Origin: Dichetophora obliterata
Lineage: Eukaryota; Arthropoda; Insecta; Diptera; Sciomyzidae
Reading direction: 5' to 3'
NCBI GenBank assembly: GCA_963920525.1
Contig: OY986435.1
Location: 266,484,799-266,548,798 of the forward strand
Length of the DNA stretch: 64,000 nt
Part shown: in pieces, positions 1-12,084 of the stretch
Layout: every line of letters starts with the position of its first letter
Position numbering within the stretch: the first letter of the stretch is position 1
Notes under the pieces: model-generated
The model's database searches: none
What the model saw: only the letters and a program-made list of their open reading frames with translations
What the model was told of the DNA's origin: nothing
Made by a program: the position numbers and the translations under genes

Positions 1-80
1 AACAACTAACAATTTCAGATTTGAATCATGGCCCTCTCATGTGGCGGTCTGACATCTTACCCACTCGTCTATCGTGGTTG
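1..80 (-). repeat. tRNA-like SINE fragment (minus strand)
   Basis: Read on the minus strand, this has an A-box-like GACGAGTGGGTAAGATG and a B-box-like GATTCAAATC at tRNA-like spacing, but no full cloverleaf and no acceptor-stem pairing I can make. This looks like the head of a tRNA-derived SINE, not a functional tRNA. Confidence 0.45.
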
Positions 81-114
81 ATAAGAATCATTAGCTTATC
101 TTGCATCAATACAA

Positions 115-460
115 ATGAAAGTTAGCTTTGGGGAGCCCGGGTTCGAGATCCAACTCGGAAAAAAGTTATAAGTTTTTTTGCTATTTTTTTAAAATCTACA
201 TTTTTTTACAAACTGTTGTCTGTATTTAAAATTTTAAATATATTTCTTCATGAAAAAATATAAGAAAAGACTGGAGTTTTGCCATATAAATATTTTCATA
301 CAATATAATATGCAATGTGTTAGTTTTCGGGAGCCCGTAGTCGAGACCCAACTCGGACAAAAAAAAAATTTTTTGTTGGTTTTTTTTTAAATCTACATTT
401 TTTTACAAACTGTTCTGTGTACTTAACATTTTTTTGGAATTTTTTTTGTAAATTTTTTCA
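115..460 (+). repeat. Two direct copies of a B-box-containing unit
   Basis: Units beginning near 130 (GGAGCCCGGGTTCGAGATCC) and near 329 (GGAGCCCGTAGTCGAGACCC) are each followed by AACTCGGA, a T/A-rich run and the shared string CTACATTTTTTTACAAACTG. They are about 200 bp apart. The GTTCGAGATCC core resembles a tRNA B-box, so this is probably SINE-derived. Confidence 0.5.
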
Positions 461-781
461 TATAAAATAATATGAAAAGGATCAGAACCTTCAAATGGTA
501 GGCCTTACAGAAGTACTCATCAATGCAGTGATCATGGAAGGTGTATTGACGCCAATAATAGCAGTGCTAGCATGCTTTCTTTTGCGGAGCAGTCGCTAAA
601 ATGCCTTCTGGGAAAGTATCATATTTGCTAATGCAAAATTCCGGTTAATTTTAAATGACACCAACTTCAATATTTTCATGATTGCTGTAACTATCCGACA
701 CTTTTGATATCAACAATGAAGACACTCGAAGCACTTTTGATAGCAACAATGTTGTTATGTATATTATTTCAACAAAATCAC

Positions 782-872
782 AACCGTGCGAATGGCTCAG
801 TTGGCTAGGGCTATAGTTCTTATTCATGAATTTTGGAATCTTGAGTAGTGGGCTCACATCCCATCAGAGGCA
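782..872 (+). repeat. tRNA-like SINE head
   Basis: A-box-like TGGCTCAGTTGGCTAGGG and B-box-like GGGCTCACATCCC about 50 nt apart, followed by a T-run at 872. The arms do not fold as a real tRNA. The short minus-strand open frame across it is a shadow. Confidence 0.45.
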
Positions 873-1026
873 TAATTTTTTTTTTCTTAATGGCTTTTAG
901 TTTTGTTTTGGCTTTTTTTTAGTTTGTTCTGTTTGTTTTAGTGATTTTGTTCTATATTTTGCATTAATTGCTTATAATAACAAAGATGCATCATGCATCT
1001 CTTCGAATGCAGCATTAATGCCGAGA

Positions 1027-1182
1027 GATGTATGCAGCATTGCTGCTAGGGCAGGTCATTTGGCAGACATATATACCTTCTGCATTCATACCATAAGATG
1101 CATGCTACATTACGGCTACGGCAGTTCATTTGGCAGACATGCCGGCTTAGGACATGCCTTAAGAAAAAAGATGCAAGCGCGA
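1027..1182 (+). repeat. Two diverged direct repeats of about 75 bp
   Basis: AGATGTATGCAGCATTGCTG... and AGATGCATGCTACATTACGG... each run into GGCAG(G)TCATTTGGCAGACAT. The tandem duplication produces short open frames on the plus strand with no recognisable protein. Confidence 0.5.
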
Positions 1183-1339
1183 ATGGAGGCGAGCATGTCT
1201 CCTGTCCTTCCGAGGAATGTTGCCGGCAGACATACAGCAGGGCTCCGTTTTCAACTGGGATATTTATGATTTCGAATGTGTGTGTGTGTATTTGTGAGTA
1301 TGAGTTTGTGTATGAATTTAGAGCAATTTGATTGTTAAT

Positions 1340-2926
1340 TATTTAATTTCCTTTCAAAATACACTTGTTAAATTAGAACCAATTTTATATAATCGTATAG
1401 TTCTCAAATAAAAGATCAATTGAATAAACTTGAAATAAATACTCATATTTAAAGATAATATATTATGGATTTCTAAGCTTTGTCTTACGATTTTAATAAA
1501 ATTCAAACACTTAAGCTTAAAACTAATATAAATACATACATGCATTATTCTGGTTGGTTTTTTATTGTAACTTGCCTTAAATCTAATTAATGGACGTTGT
1601 AAGAACATAATTTATAGCGGTTAAGAAACAAAAAATACAAATATTCTTTGTCGGAAGCTACAGAACAACAATTGCCACATCTAAATATTTCTAGCAGCAA
1701 TACACTATGTAACAATGTAACAGAGTTAAACAAATAAATAGTTAAACATCTGAGTTAATCAGCTAACGTTAAGATTTAAGGAAAGAAAAATGAAAACCGA
1801 AAGACTAAAATTAAATTCTAGAGCCATAGATAAACTTCACTAACTCGCACAACCGACCCAATATCACACGCCATTTTGTTTAGTTTCGTTTCGAAAGTAG
1901 AGTTAAAACAAGCTGCATCCAAACGATACAGCTTTAGTATCCATTAGATTGTTACATGTTTGTCTATAATATATTTTTTTGTTTTTTAACTTTTTGTTTA
2001 TTTTTTTTTTATTTTTATATACATTATAGAAAGAAATTGACTTTTGACACTTGTTTGCGTAAGTTTCGTTAATATATTCGTTAAACATGCAATCTATGCA
2101 TTGTATTTGCTTGTATGCATGTGCAGTGTATGTGTATGTGTATGCGTGTTTACGTAAATGTTTGTATATGTTTATGCAACATGCATTTTAAGGCTTACAA
2201 ATAAATTAGATTTTCAAATACATGAGAGCTGAGACACGCCCATTTGCACAAAAACACAGATGACAATCTGTTGTATGTTTGCGTGCATGATCTACAAATA
2301 CACATTTTTACATTATATAGTTAGTTTAGTTTTTTATGAGTGCAAAACTTTCTGTTTTGTACATATATTTAATTTTTATATATAGTAAATATTAATTTTT
2401 TTAAGTACACAATTTTAAAAATTATTGGAGGGAATTTTTATGATTACGTTGAAAGATCAAATGTTAGCTTCAGCTTTGAGATTTCGGTTAACGTGCGTGA
2501 GCCAAGGTAAAGTGGGTATTATGGCAGAGTTATCCACTAATGGATTCCATTATTTTTTTTTACAAAAACGTTAAAAAATTGTTGAATAAAAAAATACCTC
2601 CACCGCTAAAAAATTAGATTGTTTTTCATATTACAAATTTAAAGTGCATAGCAAAATTTAAAACTTATTTGCAAAATTTTTAATATTTAAGTAATTATAT
2701 TTATTTTTGAGGAGAAATTTTATGGAAGATAAGCTTTTGTGATAAATTTAAAGTCATTGTGTTTATTTTTGAGGAATTTGAAAAGACTAGAATTCGCCAG
2801 TGGTCGAAATTCGACCATTTCATTGTGACCTTCGACTTACACTGTTATATGAAATTGTTTTCGTTCTCAGATGAGCTAGAATCGGGTTAAAAAACGAATC
2901 TATTTCTATTTTCAGTTTGCCGCTCA
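1340..2926. other. No gene seen
   Basis: AT-rich sequence with T-runs and a TGTATG-rich stretch at 2090-2170. No frame with coding character on either strand. It resembles UTR or old intergenic DNA but nothing decides this. Confidence 0.5.
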
Positions 2927-2934
2927 GTGCTAAC

Positions 2935-4484
2935 TAGGGATCGCAATCCCGGGATCCCGATGTTTTTTAAGACCCGAATATCCCGGGATTATTCGATTCG
3001 AATCCCGGGATTGCTGAAAACAATTTTTTTTAATATCTAATAAAATTTTTCAAACTACCATCACAAATATCCCACCTTTCAACGATCGAACGAACTAACA
3101 AGCGTTGAGGCGGAGCGGTGTTTCTTCTCTGTGGATAAAACCATTAATGATTTAATTTCATGAAGATCGTATTTTGATCAAAAGAAGGAATATTTTTACT
3201 GAGCTCTAAATAGAATGGGTATTGTATTTTTTTTTACTTAAATATATTGACTTTTTTATTTTAATTTGAATGTGTTATAGCATATAATAAAAGGGCGGTT
3301 TTAGGCCAAAGCGGTTAAAATTAAGGCATATTTTAGAAGATGTTTTAAAAGAAATTTTATTACTTACACAAAAAATTTAATTTGCATGTTAACTTTACAT
3401 CATCACGCTGATCGCCTAAAAAAAATGATTTCGAAGAAAGACTCTTGAATGCACATCACCAAAATGGAAAATTAAGAAAATTACGAAGCGTGGAAAAAAG
3501 TGGGAACAAATTGACATTATATTTGACCATATTGTTGCGTGTAAAACCTAGAAAAATTTTCCAAAGACGCTCATTTTGGTAAAAGATGTGTAGAATTACA
3601 ATAGGAACAGATTAAAAAAACTTTTCATTGGTCGATCAGTTTGTTTTCAGTAGTGTAGCTAGTTCTGAAAAAGTATGTTCAAAAAAAAAAATCGTGCTGA
3701 AAGTTACTCTTCTTAGTTAAATTTACTCTGTCGCATCAGGTTTTAAACGCTGTAGAATGTGTATTATAAGCGGAATAGATTTATTGAAGGATAATTGAAC
3801 AATAATCCATCTAAAAAATTTAATTCTAAAAACATTGTTCTTGAAATACTGATTTAAAATAATTTTATGTAGGCAGTTACTACTAGAGCTTAGTATGCTG
3901 TAGGAACAAACATTTTTAGGCATTTAATTCTACACGCGAAATTTTGGTGTAGACTCAACACTAACACATACTTACCATAACGTTAAATTAAACGTCAAAT
4001 TTCCACGCCAATTAAATGTACAGACAGCAATATAAAAGACAGCGAAATTTTGACATTTTAACTCTCCAATCATGGTTGTGAACTTGGCGAACAATTTTTC
4101 GGTTTAACAGCGTACTAACCAACAAAAAAAAATTTCGCTACCTTTTCGCTGTCAAAAACGCGATGTATTTCTTACGGAAGATTTCTTTTCGCTTCTATAG
4201 CATACTAAGCTTAAGCCAAAAATATGTATTTGTGCATGTATTACAAAAACTATGTTATAAATTATTGAAGATATATTATTGGTCAAATTTTCTGTTTGGG
4301 TTTTTTTTTATTGAATTGGTACAAATTGTGTTTCTTTGTTATATCAAATTGATACAGAGTATCAAAAATAAAAATAACGAAATAAAAACACCTTGAATTT
4401 CGGAACGATCCCGAGATCCCGGGATTGTATTTTCAGATCCCGAAAATCCCGGGATCGAAAAAACTCCAAAAATTGCCATCCCTA
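2935..4484. mobile_element. hAT-type non-autonomous element with 8-bp target duplication
   Basis: Flanked by a perfect 8-bp direct repeat GTGCTAAC (2927-2934 and 4485-4492). The ends are inverted (TAGGGATCGCAATCCCGGGA at the left, ...CCATCCCTA at the right), with several palindromic CCCGGGATCCCG-like motifs just inside both ends. The 8-bp duplication is the hAT signature. No transposase remains inside. The ends match the larger element at 24897-27851, which does retain a hAT domain, so this is a deletion derivative or sibling of that family. Confidence 0.82.
3889..4213. mobile_element. Small inverted-repeat element nested in the hAT element
   Basis: The ends AGCTTAGTATGCTGTAGGAA and TTCTATAGCATACTAAGCTT are inverted copies. 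A longer copy of the same family lies at 63106-63942. No coding capacity. Confidence 0.6.
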
Positions 4485-4494
4485 GTGCTAACCA

Positions 4495-6110
4495 ACAACT
4501 TTACATACAAAAATACGTTGCAATTAGAAAAGTTAGAGTGTTCAAGATATCGCAATAATTTTGATGTCATAATAACGGGAAATTTTTTAATATTGTGAAA
4601 AATATTGTCAAAAAAAGCTTTCGTCAACCGTTATTTTTTTCAACCAATGACTTTTCATACAAAAATACGTTGTGCTGAGAAAAGCTATAGTTTTCGAGAT
4701 ATCGTCACGATTTTGATGTCAAAATAACGGAACTTTTTCAAAATATATTGTTTGCAAGAAATTTCACAATCCCAATTTATTATCGCACATGTGACATAAA
4801 AAAGGCTTATTGTAGGGTATCCGTAGGGTATTACAGGGAGATAGTGAGAAATGCCTGCAATTTTTTTGGTACATTTCAACAATGTCTTTACAGATCTCTT
4901 GTGTTCTTATTTCTGAACGTTCTTCTTTTTGACTCATATTTCAGGTCAAAGGTCACAAACAGTATTCGGTGCACTTATTCTTCCTTCTCTTATTCATTTG
5001 AAAGAAAAATTATCCAAATCAGTTGAGAAACATGGGAGAAAATGGCACCGAACTGGTTTTCCTATGCCTATTTAAATAAATATTCTTAAGAAGGTAGGTT
5101 TGATTCTTACCCGATTTTCAAACTTGACCCTTATTTTTTAAAAATAAGCAAATATATTCAATATCGTAACGATTGCTTCAATATAACTGTTGTATCGTGA
5201 TTACACACAGACATACAGAAGAATGGATTTGGTTAAATTGATTCAGGGAGAGATACAGATACTGATAAAGAATATATAAATGCTTTTCTATACCTGCCAC
5301 TCCTTCCAATGTTAGTTTTAAACGGAGTGACAAACTTAATCTACCCTCTCGCAGTACGCGTGGGGGTATAAAAATAAAATTTTTCTATAGGTATGTATAG
5401 TTAAAAAAACATTTAAGCAAATGGTTCTATTCCTTAATTTGGAAAGCGACTTTCCCCTTAAATCTATTTATATATTTTCTACATTTTCTACCGAGTTTCT
5501 TAACATTTTTTGGCAGAAATTCACCTGCTTTAAACAGGTGAAAAGATAGATGTCAGGATTGTCGGGGATTAGAATGGTAAATGAGGTGTCGAATGGGGGT
5601 GTCGATGAGGAGGCGTGCACAATTTGGTTGTTTTTTTGATGGGCGACCTTTGACCTAAAATATGAGCATTACAAAATAATTTCTTAAATAACTTCAAAAG
5701 ATGGAAGAGGATGGTGTAACAAGAAATTTTAGATTCGCTATCTCTTACGGATACCCTACAATAAGCATTTTTTTATATGCAACATGAGTAAATATATATA
5801 TGTGGTGGTAAAATTTCTTAAAAATGTACATCTTATGACGATCCTCGAAAACTGACGAATTTTTCAATACAACGTATTTTTGTACGATAAACTTTTAGTT
5901 AAGAAAAATAAAAGTAACGAAAAAAGCTTTCGTATAAGCTTTTTAAATAATATTTTTTACGAATAGTATGCTTAACAAATATTCCCGTTACTTTGACAAC
6001 AATATTATTACGATATCTCCAAAAATTTAGATTCTCCGAGAAAAACGCATTTCTTTGAGGTAAGGTCATCGCTTCAAAAATCAAAAATTCGATTGCAAAC
6101 AAATATTTTC
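4495..6110. repeat. Foldback-like inverted repeat region
   Basis: The left part repeats CATACAAAAATACGTTG twice (near 4507 and 4656) with GATATCG and TTTTGATGTC motifs. The right part (5640-6060) holds the inverse order, including TACGGATACCCTACAATAAG (5747) against CTTATTGTAGGGTATCCGTA (4806). The central part has no open frame of note. It reads as a degraded long-arm foldback element. Confidence 0.55.
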
Positions 6111-6974
6111 GCCCTTTTTCAATCGAATTTCATCGAATTTTATTTGTCTGAAAGTTCACTTAAATTACTTTGAAGGAATAAGAAAAAATTGACCGTTACT
6201 TTACCAATTCAATGTTTTATATTGTTTTTCAAAAATCTCTTAAATATTAAATTTTTTTAATAAATAGTTGTTTATGTTGTAAATTTTTTCGAATTTTGAA
6301 TTTCTATATATCACACTCTTCCATATGACATATCATTTGTCTACAAAAATTGCTTTATTTTAACACATAATTAAAGAAGCAGTAGGTTACTGTTGAGGTA
6401 CTCAACAGATTTGAAAAAAATTTTACAAATTTTACACATTGTTGCAAGAAATCCGTTCGTGTACCCAAAAAACTTGCAAGTCAGCGAAAAAAAAAGAAAT
6501 TAAAACTTTTCTCTTCACTCAAGTTTTGAAAAGTTTTTGTTGGCTGTTTTTCTACTTGCAAGGAATTATCATGAAATAAAAAAATAAACAAACGTCTAAA
6601 ACAGATGTTTTTACTGTACATTTACAAATGTTGAATTTTCCATTATATACGCAAATTTTTGTAGTCTTTTCTCAAGTTATATAAAATAAGCTTTTAGCTG
6701 AAAGTAGTGCTGTAATGAAGTAATGTTGTTTTCTTCTTAACTATTCTGGCAGTTCGACGTGCATAAAAAATTTTTACAAATTTTCTGTTTGGGCACTTTT
6801 TCAGATTTTTCATTGTTTTGCAAGAGAATTTTTTCTTTATCTCAAAAAATTCTTACTAGCAAGTTTATACTGAAAAACTACGCGAACAAACCTAGTTGCT
6901 ATCATCGAAAATCATGAGCTTTATGATTTTTATTTCAAATTAATTTTTTCAAAAAGTTCTTTTTATAAATTTTA

Positions 6975-7200
6975 CAAAGCTCTACAGTAGGCCGGAGCGA
7001 ATTTCAAAAGTGCTTAGCATCGATTTGGCTCAGGGCACATTCAACAGGTATTGTAACAAATATGTAAGCTATAAAATTTCATTTCGATCTGATAGCATCT
7101 TCCTGCACTGGTTTGTTCTTAAAATCAGGACATGTTTTAAAAACTAATGTTATGAAAAGTCTTAAGAAGTGGTTCAGTTAGTACAAAGATGAAATATAAG
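6975..7200 (+). repeat. Dispersed repeat, inverse copy at 14985-15245
   Basis: Shares with the other copy, in opposite orientation, GCGAATTTCAAAAGTGC, an AAATCGAT-like core, the CAACAGGTATTGTAAC-type motif and the TTTGTACTAA/TTAGTACAAA motif. No end structure is clear. The AT-rich flanks at 6110-6970 hold no gene. Confidence 0.5.
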
Positions 7201-7302
7201 TACAATAAAACAAAACAAAACAAAGTTTAACATGAATTTAATTGTGAGCTTTTTAGATCAAGTTTGAAGAAGGCAACAACAACAGCAAATTCGTTTTTGA
7301 AT

Positions 7303-7467
7303 AATAGGGCAGTTCACGATCTTGTTGCATCGTTGCAAATGCAAAATAAACAGCTTTTACAAAAACAAAAAGCATATGTAGCAAAAGCTTTTCAATGCTT
7401 TTTGTTTTTGTAAAAGCTGTTTATTTTGCATTTGCAACGATGCAACAAGATCGTGAACTGCCCTAAT
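7303..7467. mobile_element. MITE that is a near-complete perfect hairpin (71-bp arms, 19-nt loop)
   Basis: Positions 7305-7375 are the exact reverse complement of 7395-7465, ends TAGGGCAGTTCACGATC / GATCGTGAACTGCCCTA. The terminal TA on each side can be read as a TA target duplication, as for mariner-derived MITEs. The loop is 7376-7394. Perfect identity of 71-bp arms implies a recent insertion, recent conversion or selection on the fold. Confidence 0.85.
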
Positions 7468-7690
7468 GTTTATTTAGAAGATGAAATGTTTTAAAATAGT
7501 TTTGAAAAATATAAATAAAAAAAACCAGAATTTTTCTCTATTACTGTATAAAAAGGAATTCTACGTCTGTACGTACGATACTATCGAAACTGTGTCTTTT
7601 TTGATTTTCTTTGTTTGGTCATAAGTTTTTTTGAGTGCATGCTCTTGGAAACTTGCTACCAGGCGCTCAGCAAATGAAGATAGCAAACCA

Positions 7691-8345
7691 GAGAACTGCA
7701 CAAGCCTACTTGAAGTCTATTTCAAGTACTTGCTTAAAATACAAGTTCAATCTAGATTGAACTTGATAATTTTGAATCAAGTAAAGCTTGTAATTGAATA
7801 TAAATAAGCCCACGACAGCTTGCGAATTGCAAGTATGCTAGCTTACAAGCGAACGGCACGAAGTTGCAAGTAAAGGAAAGCTTGATGCCTTCGGCAAAAA
7901 GCTTGAGAAGCTTGAAATTGAAGGCAAATATCCAATTAAAGCAAGTATCCAAAAAATTCAATGAGCTTGTGTAGGAAAAGCTTAAGCGAATTATGACTTT
8001 TAAGGTTTCTGTGGACTAGAGAACTGCACAAGCCTACTTGAAGTTAAAGCCTTTTCAAGTACTTGAATTCAAGTATGTATCCAAACTTGAAAAAGCAAGC
8101 TTTAGCCAGCTTGCAAAAATACCAAACAGATACAAGTCATATTCATGCTTGTTCGTTGGCTTGGCTTGTTTAGACTTACTTTGTCGGGCGGAAAGTTGAA
8201 AAGCTTGAAACGATCGGCAAAAGCTTGTAAGCCCGCAAGTATCCAATTAATTGAATTTAAAGCAAGTATCCAAAAAATTCAAAATGAGCTTGTGTAGAGA
8301 GAGCTTAAGCGTAATAGGACTTTTAAGGATTCTGTGGACTTTGTG
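7691..8345. repeat. Tandem pair of a ~327-bp AAGCTTG-rich unit
   Basis: AGAGAACTGCACAAGCCTAC begins both copies (near 7691 and 8018), each ending near CTGTGGACT. Within the units AAGCTTG/CAAGCTT and CAAGTA motifs recur many times in both orientations. Minus-strand open frames across it are products of the repeat. Confidence 0.7.
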
Positions 8346-8369
8346 GTTGGAAGTTATAGGGGTAGATGA

Positions 8370-8780
8370 TTTCGAATCTGATGTCAAAATTTAAAATTTA
8401 AGATGGCGGATAGAGTTGCCACCTGGATTTTTTTTTTTGTATTTTTGCGAATTCTTGTAATTTTGAAATTCTGACAACGGATTTGATTTAGGATATAATG
8501 TCACAGTTTTAAAATTTAAGATGTAGGTTAGGGTTGCCGCCTAAATTTTTACCACAGTATTGCCACTTAATAATATGTATTTTTAAGAGTTTTAAACATC
8601 ATTTAACAGTGTTAGTGTAGTCATTGATTTCGAATCTGAAGTCAGAATTGTAAAATTCAAGACGGTGATTAGGGTTGCCACCTTAATTTTTTTATTTTTA
8701 TGATTTCGGGGCATTGTAAAGCAAAATGCTGTTTTTTTCTGCCGCCGATTCGGTTCATCCCCGTTAATGCGTCGCAACCG
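8370..8780. repeat. Copy of a GGGTTGCCACCTAA repeat family
   Basis: Recurring modules TTTCGAATCTGATGTCA, TTTAAGATGGCGG and GGGTTGCCACCT appear in series. The same modules recur at 12085-12660 and, with long inverted arms, at 26220-27340. This copy lacks a clear second arm. Confidence 0.55.
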
Positions 8781-9670
8781 CTGTGATCATGACCATCTCT
8801 GTGCATCTTTGTTGTAGATTTGCTTGGAAAATTTTGTTGGTACAGTTAGCTGGAATTTTTTTTTAGTTGTTCTGAATTTCTACTCTGGAAATTTGGTAGC
8901 TACAGTTGGCAAATGACAATCGAAGTATGTTACATTAAAACAGTTTATATGAATTTATTAAAAATTTAATTCTATTTGTTTTAAGTAAAAGTGTTACCAT
9001 AACGGAAATATATAATTAATATATTTGAACACAAAGTTAGTTGAAGAAATTGAAAGCTTATTTATCTTTATATATATGTATATGTATATAAATATATATA
9101 ATTATATATTATATATATGCGTGACGGAAAAACGCCAGAATAGAATCTGTTCTAATTTTTCTCTGACGGCTGGCGGATTTCTCTCTGAGTGACTTATATG
9201 TTGCCATATTTTTGCTAAAGATTGGGTATCTTCAGTGTTATTTTCTTAGTTTTACTATGATCTGATATTCCGTTTTTGTGCCTGTGTTGCATTCATGTGA
9301 ATTCAAAGCATCCCAGTAGTTCGCGGCATCATTGACGAACTTTTCGTGATGATTTCTTAAAGGAAGTATCCGCACGAGCTGCTGGACTTAAAACAAATTC
9401 ATACAAAATATAATGCAAAGTAGCGGTGGCAGCGCCTAACTTTTTCCACTCTATTACGACAACTTCAAGATATTAATGATTGTTTTAATTCGTCGAATCG
9501 TTCAGAGGCTAAACTGTAGAGTTCGCAAACTATAGATGATACTATCACTGTTAGGTGCTATTGCCATTGCTGTCGAATTCGTTTGATTTTGGCAATTGGG
9601 TATAATTTTTTTATGTTTTTTTTATGTTTCTGGCGAATTTTCTGCACATTAGATGTTTTATCGCGAGAAG
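8781..9670. other. No gene seen
   Basis: AT-rich; a TATA microsatellite at about 9065-9118. No supported coding or structural feature. Confidence 0.5.
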
Positions 9671-9672
9671 TA

Positions 9673-10976
9673 AGGGTGTTTTTTATAGAGTGATACATCT
9701 TTAAAATGGCGTCACTGCTTTATTTGACCACCCATTTAACAATTGATAGTTTGTTTTTGTTAAGTTTGCTTTGACATTTTATTATGGATCGACTTACATC
9801 AGAACAACGCGTGCAAATTGTGGAAATTTTTAATCAAAATAATGGTTCTGTTCGTCAAACTTATCGTGCACTTCGTCCATTTTATGGCGTACATAAACGT
9901 CCTTCAGAGCTGCTAATTGGACGAACAATAGATCGTTTTCGTACCACATTTACTGTTACTGATAATGTGCATCCCGTGAGGTGCCGAACAGTGCGCACTG
10001 AAGAATCTGTAGCCGCTGTACAGGAAAGCATTGAAGATGATCCTAATCAATCAATTCGTCACCGCTTTCAGCAACTGGGGTTGTGTCTTTCCACTTTATG
10101 GAAGATTTTATGAAGAGATCTTGGCTTAAAACCTTTCAAGATTCAACTTGTGCATGAATTAAAGCCAAACGACCATCGTATGCGCCGCCAATTCGGCGAA
10201 TGGGCTGAAGCACAAATTGATATTGATTTTGAATTTCCAATGTTAAATTTTATTTTCCGATGAAGCCCATTTTTGGTTGAATGGGTACGTAAATAAACAT
10301 AATTGTCGTATTTGGTGTGAGGATAATCCACAAGCTTTTGTCGAAACACCATTACATCTACAGAAAATTACTGTTTGGTGCGCTTTATGGGCTGGCGGAG
10401 TCATTGGCCCATATTTCTTCAAAAACGATGATGGTCAGAATGTTACTGTCAATGGTGAACGGTATAGGAACATGATTCAAAGTTTTTTCGTACCTCAATT
10501 AGCTGGCATTAATATTGCTGAGATATGGTTCCAACAGGACGAAGCCACATGCCACACAGCGGGCGCTACAATTGATTTACTCAAGGAAACTTTTGACGAA
10601 AAAATAATTTCACGAAATGGCCCAATTAATTGGCCACCAAGATAGTGTGATTTAACCCTATTGGATTATTTCCTTTAGGGTTATGTAAAGTCACTTGTCT
10701 ACGTCGATAAACCACAGCCAATTGAACACCTGGAAATCAACATTCGAAGAGCTATCGGCGAGATACGGCCACAAATGCTGCGAAAAGTTTGTGAAAATTG
10801 GTGTTCCAGATTGCGCCTTGTACACGCCAGCCGTGGGGGCCACATGGCTGAAGTCATATTTAAGCATGAATGTCATAAAATTTTCTATCCAATAAAGTCC
10901 ATTTCATTGATATCAAACATATATTACTATGTTTTATTAAGATTTAAACTTGTATTACTCTATAAAAAACACCCTT
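9673..10976 (+). mobile_element. Tc1/mariner-like element, dead copy 1
   Basis: Terminal inverted repeats AGGGTGTTTTTTATAGAGTG (left) and its complement at the right end, flanked by TA. The transposase begins MDRLTSEQRVQIVEIFNQNN at 9784, with an N-terminal helix-turn-helix region of the DUF4817 type often seen in insect mariner relatives, then the SDEAHFWLNG block, WFQQDEATCH and CDLT-LDYFL. Between the second and third catalytic-type Asp there are 36 residues. It is inactivated by TGA at 10111-10113, a frameshift near 10245, TAG at 10642-10644 and a later TAG in the FL-GY motif. It shares length (about 1.3 kb) and sequence with the copy at 38877-43305. Confidence 0.88.
9784..10880 (+). pseudogene. 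Mariner-like transposase pseudogene (copy 1)
   Basis: Open pieces at 9784-10113 and 10277-10645, plus a short tail, correspond in order to the nearly intact minus-strand copy 2. Stops and one frameshift separate them. It codes for a cut-and-paste DNA transposase by family and cannot make a full protein as it stands. Confidence 0.85.
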
Positions 10977-12084
10977 TACATAGCTTCGTTGCAAAAATTA
11001 AAATAGATTGTAATAGCTGAAAAAATAAATACAAGTGAAATGATAGTGGAAGCAGATTTATCCTTAAACTTCGACACAGAAGAAGAAGGTAAAGTGTAGA
11101 TAATGTAATGTAATGTGTAGGTAATGTAAAGAGATATATGTGTATAGTATTGTTACTCATGTAACTTTAACAAAATAATATCATAATGTTGTGTTACTTT
11201 TAGAAGCTTCAATTGACTAGGAAAGTTTAAGGTACTTATCTAAGGAAGATAAACAGGAAGCTATACCACCCATTAGACTTCGTGAACGTTATCGAGAAAA
11301 ATTATTTAGTTGGAGAAAAATTGAGGTATGTTTTGCAATTATAAGTAATATTTTCTTATATTTTTCAATAAAAAAACTTAATAAAACTTGATGTTCTTGT
11401 TTCATAATAATTTCATAATGATTGAACATGACCACACAGTAAAAAATATTAACTTAAATTTTATACTATTTTGTATACATATAAATCCAAACCAAAAATG
11501 TTTTAAAAGTTATACCATCAAATCTTATAAATTTTTCCAGACCATTTTTTTCGTCAGACCAATCGAAACCACTATATTTTTAAATTTCCCGATTTCGGTG
11601 AATTTTTTCTTTCGAACCAGAATATATTTTGATTAACACATGATATCCATATGAAATTTTTAAATTATATATGTTTTATTAATTTTATAATATTGAGTGG
11701 TATAAAATTTATAAATTATTTGGAATAAAAAAAGTTTATACCACACAAATGTTATAAAAAAGATAAAATTTACTCTCAAATTTCTTACTGTGCATCCTAA
11801 TGATTTTGCATGATTTTCTAATGATTCAACATGAAAATTTATGGCGATGTTTACATGAAAATCACACTGATTTTATTATAAATTTCTATGAAGCAAAATC
11901 ATCGGGGAAACATGTAAAATCATTATGTTCGAAAAAAGTGAATCACATTTTTGATTTTTGATTTTTGATTGATGAGTATACACTCATTCACAATTAGTAT
12001 GAATGAGTGTATGAGTAGTTTCAAAAGTAGTTCTCATATGTTATGGATTCAAAACAAAGTACATAAATCAAATAAGTATAGAAT
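10977..12084. other. No gene seen
   Basis: AT-rich sequence. A few ATGATT/AATCAT-rich stretches (11800-11900) but no coding frame and no clear repeat ends. Confidence 0.5.

Noticed and set aside
1018..1331. Two overlapping plus-strand frames
   Set aside because: Produced by a ~75-bp direct duplication; no protein family resemblance and no splice context.
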